64,000 nucleotides of DNA from Sphingomonas sp. PsM26 (GTDB taxonomy: Bacteria; Pseudomonadota; Alphaproteobacteria; Sphingomonadales; Sphingomonadaceae): NCBI GenBank assembly GCA_030433805.1, contig JARUXA010000009.1, positions 124,001 to 188,000 of the forward strand, written 5' to 3'. Under the pieces are notes generated by a model. It did not search any database. It was given only the letters and a program-made list of their open reading frames with translations, and was not told the DNA's origin. A program made the translations under genes and the position numbers. This document shows, piece by piece, positions 9,002 through 16,198 of this stretch; positions within the stretch are counted from its first letter, which is position 1, and the number at the start of each line of letters is the position of its first letter.

Positions 9002-9748
9002 TCAGACCGACCGTCTGGCCAGCGCGCGGCGGCGCTGGTTGGTTTCGGCGCGGGCACGTTCGACCGCTTCGGTTTCGGTCACGTCGAGCAGATGATCAAT
9101 CAGCCGCGCGAGGTGGTCGCGCATCGCGTTGCGCGCGTCGACCGGCGAGCGGGCCTCGAGCGCGCTGAGGATGCGGCCGTGCTCCGCCATGCGGTTCTCG
9201 GTGCCGAGGCTGCCCGCCTTGAGCAACACTTCGCGCGCGAGCGGCGAGCGGAAGCGCATGTCCCAAAAGTCGGTGACCGCGGAAATGATCACCGCATTGC
9301 CCGTCGCCTCGGCGATCGCGATGTGAAAGCGGCGGTCGGCAGCTTCAGCGGTGGCGGTATCCTCCTGCGCCATCTGCGCCAGCAGTGTCCGCAATTCCTC
9401 AAGCTGTGCTTCGTCGATTTCCGTCGCGGCGACGGCGGCGACTTCGCCTTCCAGCAGGCGGCGCGCCTCGGTAATCTCGAACGCGCCGATGTCGAGTTCC
9501 TTGTCCTCGTCGAGCGTCGAGGACGCGAGCACGAACACGCCCGATCCCTTGCGCGCTTCGACCAGGCCCTTCATCTCGAGCGCGATCATCGCCTCGCGGA
9601 TGGTCGGGCGACTGACCTGAAAGCGGTCGGTCAGATCCCGCTCTGCCGGGAGACGGGAGCCCACCGGAAACTTGCCGCTGACGATATCGCCGAGGATCGC
9701 CTGCACGATCCTGCGGTACAATTTTCCGCCGCCTTCAGCCATGGTCAT
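9002..9748 (-). CDS. GntR family transcriptional regulator, FadR/FCD subfamily
   Basis: A 248-residue regulator with an N-terminal winged helix (GSRLPAERDLTDRFQVSRPTIREAMIALE, residues about 25-55) and a C-terminal all-helical FCD domain with metal-binding His/Asp residues (DRRFHIAIAEATGN near 135; EHGRILSALEARD-type segment near 190). I use ATG 9748 because GAGGA lies five bases upstream; an upstream TTG extension to 9865 adds residues with no family resemblance. Members of this subfamily (UxuR, ExuR, GntR) repress uronate and sugar-acid genes, which fits the neighbouring uxuA, ExuT-like carrier and TonB receptor. It is likely autoregulated from the divergent region 9749-10027. Confidence 0.9.
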   Translation of the reverse strand: MTMAEGGGKLYRRIVQAILGDIVSGKFPVGSRLPAERDLTDRFQVSRPTIREAMIALEMKGLVEARKGSGVFVLASSTLDEDKELDIGAFEITEARRLLEGEVAAVAATEIDEAQLEELRTLLAQMAQEDTATAEAADRRFHIAIAEATGNAVIISAVTDFWDMRFRSPLAREVLLKAGSLGTENRMAEHGRILSALEARSPVDARNAMRDHLARLIDHLLDVTETEAVERARAETNQRRRALARRSV

Positions 9749-9869
9749 CAACGTCCTCGCTTGTCGGCCAATCGGCGCCGGATCGTCCACGCGCCCATCG
9801 CTTCGTTCCTTCGCGTCGGAACACCTGTCGTCAAGGCCCGTCGCGCCAATCCGTAGTTTCAGCAACGGA

Positions 9870-9905
9870 ATGTCTTACAATCCTATTGCATGTGGTCGGG
9901 CCACA
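9870..9905. promoter_or_regulatory. Candidate operators between gntR and the DUF1080 gene
   Basis: In the 279-bp divergent region, ATGTCTTACAA (9870-9880) matches TNGTNNNACNA except at the first base. TGTGG-TCGGG-CCACA (9891-9905) is an inverted repeat. Their position allows control of both gntR and the plus-strand carbohydrate operon. Pattern-based only. Confidence 0.35.
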
Positions 9906-10027
9906 AATTAGGGAAGTCAACAGGAGAGGCCGTAAAGGCGAGGCAAAAGCCGAGCGGCGCGAAAGATCGAATCCAACGGTTCGATTTCCCAATCCGCACA
10001 AGCGGAAGAACAACAGGGGGAGCCGCA

Positions 10028-11425
10028 ATGACTCGACCGCTCACATGTCTGGCGTTGGCGGCTGTCCCGCTGATGCTGACGTCCGTTCAGGCGCTGTCAC
10101 AGGCGACCCCCTCCGCGCAAACCCGTCAAGCCAGCGCCCCATGGCGCGACGTCACCCCGCGTGAGGGACTCGCCGGCTGGCACGTGACCGGCGGCAAGGC
10201 GGACTATGCGATTGATAAGGGCGAACTCGTCGGGCGCGCGATGCCCGGTGGCACCAACAGCTGGCTGGTGTCCGACACAAGTTACGGCGACTTCATCATC
10301 GAGTTCGACGCAAAGACCGATCCCAAACTCAATTCGGGCGTGATGATCCGCGGGCAGAGCCGCCCTGAATATCGCAAGGGCGTTGTCTTCGGCTATCAGG
10401 CCGAGATCGATCCGTCCGCGCGGCGGTGGAGCGGTGGGCTATACGACGAGCAGCGGCGGCAATGGCTCTACACGCTCGGCCGCAACGAAGCTGCGCGCGA
10501 AACCTTTCAATCGGGTGGTTGGAACCACTACCGGGTCGAGGCGATCGGCAACCGGTTGCGGACGTGGATCAACGGCGTGCCCGCAGCGGACGTGGTCGAC
10601 GATGTGGATGCGCGCGGTTTCATCGCGTTCCAGGTTCATGCCATCCCCGATGCCGATGCCGTGCAGCACCCGGAAGTGCGCTTCAAGAGCGTGCGGATGA
10701 TCACCGACAATCCAGCGCGTTACGCGCTGCCCGCGACGACGATTCCGCAGCAGGGGTGGCAATCGAACCATCTGTCCGACGGCGAGCGCCGCGCCGGATG
10801 GAAGCTGCTGTGGGATGGCCGGACCACCGCGGGGTGGCGCAGCTTCGCGGCACCCGCTTTCCCCAAGGGCTGGTCCGTCGCCGATGGCATGCTGAGCGTT
10901 CAGGGCACGGGCGGCGGCGACATCGTCACCACGCGGCCGTATCGCGATTTCGAACTGTCGGTCGATTTCCGGCTGACCCAAGGCGCGAATAGCGGGATCA
11001 AATATCTGATCGATCCGGCGCTGGCGAAGGGCGGTCCGGCGGTTGGTCTGGAATATCAGTTGCTTGACGATGCGAACCATCCCGATGCCAAGATGGGGCG
11101 CGACGGCAACCGCACCGTGGGATCGCTGTACGACATGATCGCGGCGCGGAACTTGTCCGATCCGGCGAGCCCGGGGAAGCGGGTCAATCCGCCGGGGGAA
11201 TGGAACCGCGCGGTGCTGGTGGTGCGGGGCAAGCATGTCGAGCATTGGCTCAACGGCTTCAAGATGGTCGACTATGACCGCGGATCGCCCGCCTTCCGCG
11301 CGCTGGTCGCGCAAAGCAAATATGCCAAATATGCGAATTTCGGGGAAGCTGACCAGGGTCCTATCCTGTTGCAGGATCACGGGAATCGCGTCGACTTCCG
11401 GTCGATCAAGCTGCGCGAACTCTGA
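10028..11425 (+). CDS. Secreted tandem DUF1080 (3-keto-disaccharide hydrolase) protein
   Basis: A 465-residue exported protein with a signal peptide (about 1-26) and two consecutive DUF1080/LamG-like beta-sandwich domains, about residues 40-190 and 250-460. The typical pairs of segments are present: DFIIEFDAKTDPKLNSGVMIRGQ and FELSVDFRLTQGANSGIKYL, then NHYRVEAIGNRLRTWING and WNRAVLVVRGKHVEHWLNG. DUF1080 proteins have been linked to 3-keto-disaccharide cleavage. ATG 10028 is preferred over an in-frame upstream start at 9890 because AGGGGG precedes it and a signal peptide begins there. It heads an operon with three Gfo/Idh oxidoreductases, which supports a 3-oxidised-sugar pathway. Confidence 0.88.
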   Translation: MTRPLTCLALAAVPLMLTSVQALSQATPSAQTRQASAPWRDVTPREGLAGWHVTGGKADYAIDKGELVGRAMPGGTNSWLVSDTSYGDFIIEFDAKTDPKLNSGVMIRGQSRPEYRKGVVFGYQAEIDPSARRWSGGLYDEQRRQWLYTLGRNEAARETFQSGGWNHYRVEAIGNRLRTWINGVPAADVVDDVDARGFIAFQVHAIPDADAVQHPEVRFKSVRMITDNPARYALPATTIPQQGWQSNHLSDGERRAGWKLLWDGRTTAGWRSFAAPAFPKGWSVADGMLSVQGTGGGDIVTTRPYRDFELSVDFRLTQGANSGIKYLIDPALAKGGPAVGLEYQLLDDANHPDAKMGRDGNRTVGSLYDMIAARNLSDPASPGKRVNPPGEWNRAVLVVRGKHVEHWLNGFKMVDYDRGSPAFRALVAQSKYAKYANFGEADQGPILLQDHGNRVDFRSIKLREL

Positions 11426-11439
11426 TGGGGGACAAGACC

Positions 11440-12753
11440 ATGCTGGACCGCCGTACGATGTTGACGGGGGCAGGCGCCGCGCTCGGCGTCGCGATGAGTG
11501 CGCGGAGCTATGCGCAGATCAAGGGCGCGAACGACCGCTTGCGCGTCGCGGTGGTCGGTGTGAATTCGCGCGGTCAGGCGCATATGAGCGCCTTTTCCAA
11601 GCTGCCCAACGTCGAAATTACGCATTTCGTAGACGTTGACTCACAGGTTTTAGCCAAACGTGCGGCGGAATTTACCGCAAAAGGCCATGCCGCGCCCAAG
11701 CTCGAGGGCGACTATCGCCGCCTGCTCGACAGCAAGGCGGTCGATATCGTGACCGTCGCGACACCGGACCATTGGCACGCCAAGCTCACGATCGACGCGA
11801 TGAATTCGGGGCACCACGTCTATTGCGAGAAACCGATCGGGATCGCGCCCGCCGAGGGCGAAGCGATGATCGCGGCGCAGAAGCGAACCGGGCGGAAGCT
11901 CCAGGTCGGCAACCAGCAACGCTCCAGTCCGGAGACGCAGCAACTGCGCGCACTGGTGCAGGCGGGCGAGCTCGGCGACGTGTATGAGGCGCAGACCTGG
12001 TATGCGAACAACCGCAAGTCGATCGGCACCGGGCAGACGGTTGCGCCGCCCGCGCATCTCAACTGGGACTTGTGGCAGGGACCGCGGCCGCGTGGGGACT
12101 ATCGGTCCAATCTGGTGCCGTACAATTGGCACTGGTTCTGGAAATACGGGACGGGCGAACTCTGCAACAATGCGATGCATGAGCTCGACGTGGCGCGCTG
12201 GCTGATGGGGCTTGCCTATCCGACGCGGGTGGCCGTGCAGGGGGCGAAGCGGTTCCACGCGGGCGACGATTGGGAAATGTACGATTCGCTCGCGCTCGAG
12301 CTCGCCTATGACAAGGATCGCGTGATCCGCTGGAACGGGCAGAGCTGCAACGCGATGCTGACCTATGGGCGGGGCCGCGGCGTGCTGTTGCTGGGGACCA
12401 AGGGGTCGGCGGTGGTCGATCGCAACGGGTTCGAGCTGTACGACCTGGCGGGCAAGTCGATCCGGCAGGTGATGGCGAAGGCAACGTCGGAAACCACTGG
12501 GACGGTCGGCGAGGGCGTGCTCGACGTCTATCATGCGGGCAATCTGGTCGATGTGATCCGCGGCCGCGCGAGTGCGCTCGCCTCGCCGATCGCCGAAGGG
12601 CATATCAGCACCACGCTCTGCCACCTCGGCAATATCGCCTATCGCACCGGCAGCGCGCTGACGATCGACCCGTCGACCGGCAAGCCCCAGGGGGCCGAGG
12701 CGATGAAGCTATGGTCGGTCGCCTATGAACCCGGCTGGGAGGTGAAAGGCTGA
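11440..12753 (+). CDS. Tat-exported Gfo/Idh/MocA family oxidoreductase (first of three)
   Basis: A 437-residue NAD(P)-type oxidoreductase. The N-terminus LDRRTMLTGAGAALG is a Tat signal. RVAVVGVNSRGQAHMSA is the Rossmann nucleotide-binding segment (about 32-48), and CEKPIGIAPAEGEAMI near 135-150 carries the conserved EKP lysine. The C-terminal domain has ELCNNAMHELDVARWLMGL (near 247). I start at ATG 11440, about seven bases after GGGGGA; an in-frame ATG at 11425 overlaps the upstream stop. As a Tat substrate it should carry a tightly bound nicotinamide cofactor in the periplasm, as known for glucose-fructose oxidoreductase. Confidence 0.88.
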   Translation: MLDRRTMLTGAGAALGVAMSARSYAQIKGANDRLRVAVVGVNSRGQAHMSAFSKLPNVEITHFVDVDSQVLAKRAAEFTAKGHAAPKLEGDYRRLLDSKAVDIVTVATPDHWHAKLTIDAMNSGHHVYCEKPIGIAPAEGEAMIAAQKRTGRKLQVGNQQRSSPETQQLRALVQAGELGDVYEAQTWYANNRKSIGTGQTVAPPAHLNWDLWQGPRPRGDYRSNLVPYNWHWFWKYGTGELCNNAMHELDVARWLMGLAYPTRVAVQGAKRFHAGDDWEMYDSLALELAYDKDRVIRWNGQSCNAMLTYGRGRGVLLLGTKGSAVVDRNGFELYDLAGKSIRQVMAKATSETTGTVGEGVLDVYHAGNLVDVIRGRASALASPIAEGHISTTLCHLGNIAYRTGSALTIDPSTGKPQGAEAMKLWSVAYEPGWEVKG

Positions 12754-12758
12754 CCCCC

Positions 12759-13616
12759 GTGTCGATCCCCGCGGACGTCGAACGCTTCATGGCAATGGGG
12801 ACGCGTATCGAACTCCACCGCTTCGGTGCGGCGGGGGCGGACGATGCGCTGCTCGCTGCGCGGCGCGCGATCGAGGCGGTGGACGATGCGCTGACGATCC
12901 ACCGACCGTCGGCGACGACCGCGCTCAATGAGCGACTGCTCGCCGGACAGGACGCGCCGGTCGACGATCCGGTGCTGTTCGATGCGCTCGTCGCGATCGA
13001 TGCGGTGCATGAAGCGACGCTCGGTCTGTTCGATCCCGCCGCGGATCGCCGGTTTGCGGTGGCTGGATGGCGGGGGATTACCTTCGATCGCGCGGCGGCA
13101 CGGCTGTCTGCCACGACCCCCGTGGCGTTCGATTTCGGCGGGTTCGGCAAGGGCTTTGCGCTTGACCGGGCCGGTGAAGTCCTGCGCGCGGCGGGGATCG
13201 TGTCGGCATGTCTTTCGGCGGGGGAAAGTTCGATCGCGGTGATTGGGGAGCATCCGCTTGGCGGGGGGTGGCCGTTCGCGGTGCCGAATCCGTCCGATCC
13301 CGACGATAGCCTCGTCCAGGTCGAGCTGATCGACCAGTCGCTGTCGATCTCCGCGACGGTCGGGGCGGGGACGGCGGCGCCCGACCGCGCCGCGATGCTG
13401 CGGCCCGACGATCGGGCGGTGATCACCGCACCGCGCTGCGCGGTTGCGGTCGCGCGGACGGGCGCGCTGGCCGAAGCGATGAGCACCGCGTTGCTGGTGG
13501 CCGATCCCGCGCGCGCGGATCGTCTTCTGGGCGGCGACTCGGAAAACCGGTTCGTGTTCGATCTTACCCCCGGCGTGGCGCGCCGCGTTTCCTCTGCAAG
13601 AATGGCTTTGCAATGA
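12759..13616 (+). CDS. Divergent ApbE-like FAD:protein FMN transferase
   Basis: A 285-residue protein of the ApbE fold. It retains the N-terminal FMAMGTRIEL (MGT motif), LGLFDPAADRRF (GxFDP) and the DFGGFGKGFALD segment that in ApbE binds flavin. Several usual functional motifs are degenerate: the NAGGD segment reads SAGES, the HxxDPxTG motif is replaced by LRPDDRAV, and the C-terminal ADAxxT reads AEAMST. The start is GTG 12759. It follows the Gfo/Idh gene by five bases and overlaps the next by ATGA. Either an atypical flavin transferase modifying a partner in this cluster or a derived non-catalytic homologue; no signal peptide is evident. Confidence 0.72.
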   Translation: MSIPADVERFMAMGTRIELHRFGAAGADDALLAARRAIEAVDDALTIHRPSATTALNERLLAGQDAPVDDPVLFDALVAIDAVHEATLGLFDPAADRRFAVAGWRGITFDRAAARLSATTPVAFDFGGFGKGFALDRAGEVLRAAGIVSACLSAGESSIAVIGEHPLGGGWPFAVPNPSDPDDSLVQVELIDQSLSISATVGAGTAAPDRAAMLRPDDRAVITAPRCAVAVARTGALAEAMSTALLVADPARADRLLGGDSENRFVFDLTPGVARRVSSARMALQ

Positions 13617-14875
13617 CCGATACGGACTTCGATCTTTCCCGCCGTTCGTTCCTCGATCGCGTGCTGATGGCGGCAGCGGGGGCGGGGATGACGGCGGCAG
13701 CTCCCTGGGCCGCGATCGCGGCGGGCACTGCGGCGGCGACATCGGACCGAGTCCGGATCGGCGTGATCGGAACGGGCGATCGCGGGCGCACGCTCATTCA
13801 GAACATTGCCAAGACGCGCAACTGCATGGTCGCCGCGATCTGCGACAATTACGAACCGCATCTGACCAAGGCGCGTCCCTATGTCGGTGCGAACACGCCG
13901 GTTTACGCGGATCACCGCGCGATGCTGGAGAAGGGTGGGCTCGACGCGCTGGTCATCGCAACCCCGCTCAACCTGCACGCGAAGCATGTGTTCGACGGGT
14001 TCGATGCCGGGCTGCACGTGTGGTGCGAAAAGGCGATGGCGCGGACGATCCCGGATTGCAGCGCGATGGTGAAGCGATCGCAGGACAGCCGCAAGATCCT
14101 CCAGATCGGGCATCAACGGATGTTTCACCCGACCTACCTCAACGCGTTGTGCCGCGCCAAAGCGGGCGAGATCGGGTCGCTGACGCAGATCCGTGCGAGC
14201 TGGCACCGCAACAACAGCTGGCGTCGCCCGGTCCCGGCCGGGGTGAGCGACCGTCAGATCAACTGGCGGCTGTACCGCGACAGTTCGGCGGGGTTGATGA
14301 CCGAACTCGCGACGCATCAATTGCAGGTCGGCAACTGGTTCTTGGATGCGGTGCCGACGCGCGTGATGGGCTCGGGGAGCATCTGCTTCTGGAAGGACGG
14401 GCGCGAGGTCTATGACCATGTCGCGCTGATCTACGAATATGCCGGCGGGCGGAAGCTGATCTACACCTCGCTGCTCAACAATGCGCGTTATGGCTGCGAG
14501 GAGCAGATCCAGGGGAGCAAGGGCACGATCGAACCCGAACTCGGCCGGATCTTCCAGGAGGTGCCGCCCAAGGTGCTGGCGTTGCAGCGGATGCAGAAGG
14601 ACGTGGCGCGCGGCAAAAAGCGCGCGGTGCCGATCGGTGGCGCGACCTGGTTCCCCGAGCTGCCGGTCACGACGCCGGGCGAGTCGCTCGGCTGGGGCGA
14701 ATATGACGAGACGATGCTCCAGTTCGAAGGGTTCGGCGAAGCGGTGCGGGCCAACACGCCGCTCCCCGGCCTGTTGGCGCAGGCTTATGCCGCGAGCGTC
14801 GCGTCGCTGCTCGGCGAACAGGCCATGGACCGGGGCGAGGCGCTGACCTGGCCGACCTCGCTTGTTACCATCTGA
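13613..14875 (+). CDS. Tat-exported Gfo/Idh/MocA family oxidoreductase (second)
   Basis: A 420-residue oxidoreductase with a clear Tat signal (LSRRSFLDR followed by an Ala-rich hydrophobic region). The Rossmann motif is RIGVIGTGDRGRTLIQN (about 45-60). The position of the usual EKP reads CEKAMARTI, keeping the lysine but not the proline. LMTELATHQLQVGNWF (near 226-241) is the substrate-domain helix with a catalytic-type His. The ATG overlaps the ApbE-like stop as ATGA. It is probably a periplasmic nicotinamide-dependent sugar oxidoreductase; the substrate is not inferable. Confidence 0.87.
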   Translation: MTDTDFDLSRRSFLDRVLMAAAGAGMTAAAPWAAIAAGTAAATSDRVRIGVIGTGDRGRTLIQNIAKTRNCMVAAICDNYEPHLTKARPYVGANTPVYADHRAMLEKGGLDALVIATPLNLHAKHVFDGFDAGLHVWCEKAMARTIPDCSAMVKRSQDSRKILQIGHQRMFHPTYLNALCRAKAGEIGSLTQIRASWHRNNSWRRPVPAGVSDRQINWRLYRDSSAGLMTELATHQLQVGNWFLDAVPTRVMGSGSICFWKDGREVYDHVALIYEYAGGRKLIYTSLLNNARYGCEEQIQGSKGTIEPELGRIFQEVPPKVLALQRMQKDVARGKKRAVPIGGATWFPELPVTTPGESLGWGEYDETMLQFEGFGEAVRANTPLPGLLAQAYAASVASLLGEQAMDRGEALTWPTSLVTI

Positions 14876-14888
14876 AGGGAATAGGACC

Positions 14889-16046
14889 GTGACCGATACC
14901 GATCGACGCGCACTGCTCGGGCTGGGCCTGACCGCGGGACTAGCCGCCGGATTTGCAGGCGATGCCTTTGCGCAATCCGCGACGCGCGGCGACGCAGCGA
15001 CCGAGGCGGCACCGGCCCGCCCCGCGCCCGAGGCCAAATACCGGGTTCCGTTCGCGGTGATCGGGCTCGACCATAACCACATTTACGGCATTACCGACGC
15101 GGTGATCCGGGGTGGCGGTGTGCTGACCGCCTTCCTCTCGACCGACCCCAAGCAGATCGCGGCGTTCCGCAAGCGCTATGGCGACATCAAGCTTGCGCGC
15201 TCCGAACAGGAAATCCTCGACGACCGCGCGATCAAGCTGGTGTGCAGTGCTGCCGTCCCCAGCTTGCGTGCGCCGCTCGGGGTGCGCGTGATGCGTGCGG
15301 GGAAGGACTATCTGAGCGACAAGGCGGCAATGACGACGCTTGAGCAACTCGCCGAGGTGCGCCGCACGATCAAGGAGACCGGGCGCAAGTTCGCGATCAT
15401 GTATTCCGAACGGCTGGAGGTTCCTGCGGCGGTGATGGCGGGGCAGATGGTCCATGACGGTGCGATCGGCAAGGTGATCCAGACGGTCAACCTCGCCCCG
15501 CACCGCCTGTCCAAGCCGAGCCGTCCCGACTGGTTCTGGGACCCGGCGCGCAACGGCGGGATCCTGACCGATGTCGGAAGCCATCAGGCCGACCAGTTCG
15601 TCTATCTGACGGGGAGCAAGCGCGCGCATGTCGTCGCGTCGCAGACCGGCAATTTTAACAATCCCGATCATCCGCAATTCCAGGATTTCGGCGACATGAT
15701 GCTGAACGGCGATGGCGGCGCGGGGTACGTGCGAGTCGACTGGTTCACCCCCGACGGGTTGCCGACCTGGGGCGACGGGCGGCTCTTCATCCTCGGGACC
15801 GAGGGCTATATCGAGCTGCGCAAATACGTCGACATCGCCGGGCGACCGGGGGGCAACCATTTGTTCATCGCGGACCGCAAGGGGGCGCGCTATCTCGATT
15901 GCTCCAAGGTGCCGTTGCCGTTTGGGCCGCAGTTCGTCACCGACATCGTCGAACGCACTTCGGTCGCACAGGATCAGGACGGTGCGTTGCTGGCGGCGGA
16001 ACTGGTGCTGACCGCGACTGCGCGCGCGACCCCGGCAAGGGCGTGA
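14889..16046 (+). CDS. Tat-exported Gfo/Idh/MocA-like oxidoreductase (third, divergent)
   Basis: A 385-residue protein; start GTG 14889 with GAAGGGA upstream (a TTG at 14862 would overlap the preceding gene). The N-terminus DRRALLGLGLTAGLAAGFAG looks like a Tat signal. The nucleotide-binding segment is unusual: FAVIGLDHNHIYG replaces the GxGxxG pattern, and the EKP position reads SDKAAMTTLEQL, retaining the lysine. NGGILTDVGSHQADQFVYL matches the family C-terminal domain with a catalytic-type His. Cofactor use may therefore differ from the two paralogues upstream. It is the last oxidoreductase before the GH92 gene, separated from it by a dispersed repeat. Confidence 0.82.
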   Translation: MTDTDRRALLGLGLTAGLAAGFAGDAFAQSATRGDAATEAAPARPAPEAKYRVPFAVIGLDHNHIYGITDAVIRGGGVLTAFLSTDPKQIAAFRKRYGDIKLARSEQEILDDRAIKLVCSAAVPSLRAPLGVRVMRAGKDYLSDKAAMTTLEQLAEVRRTIKETGRKFAIMYSERLEVPAAVMAGQMVHDGAIGKVIQTVNLAPHRLSKPSRPDWFWDPARNGGILTDVGSHQADQFVYLTGSKRAHVVASQTGNFNNPDHPQFQDFGDMMLNGDGGAGYVRVDWFTPDGLPTWGDGRLFILGTEGYIELRKYVDIAGRPGGNHLFIADRKGARYLDCSKVPLPFGPQFVTDIVERTSVAQDQDGALLAAELVLTATARATPARA

Positions 16047-16122
16047 ACCTTCGGGTGCGAGGCGCGCGCAAATCTTCAGTCGGCCTCCTGCGGGAGCCCA
16101 GGAGTTCGACAAATTCTATGGC

Positions 16123-16160
16123 GTTGTTTTGCTTCGCTCTGGGTTCCTGCTTTCGCAGGA
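16123..16160. repeat. Dispersed TCCTGC-TTTC-GCAGGA hairpin repeat
   Basis: Thirty-eight bases ending in the hairpin TCCTGC-TTTC-GCAGGA recur at 49933-49970 with only three mismatches. It occupies the space between the third Gfo/Idh gene and GH92. It also extends the GH92 frame upstream without encoding a recognisable protein. Confidence 0.8.
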
Positions 16161-16198
16161 GCACTGAGAAGAATGGCGAACCGAGGTTCGCACGCCCC

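Noticed and set aside
12605-15082. 825-residue minus-strand frame opposite ApbE-like and Gfo/Idh genes
   Set aside because: Shadow; low-complexity Arg/Ser/Ala content and no family features.
15899-16198. Upstream extension of the GH92 frame
   Set aside because: It overlaps the previous gene in another frame and runs through a dispersed repeat; the signal peptide begins at 16199.
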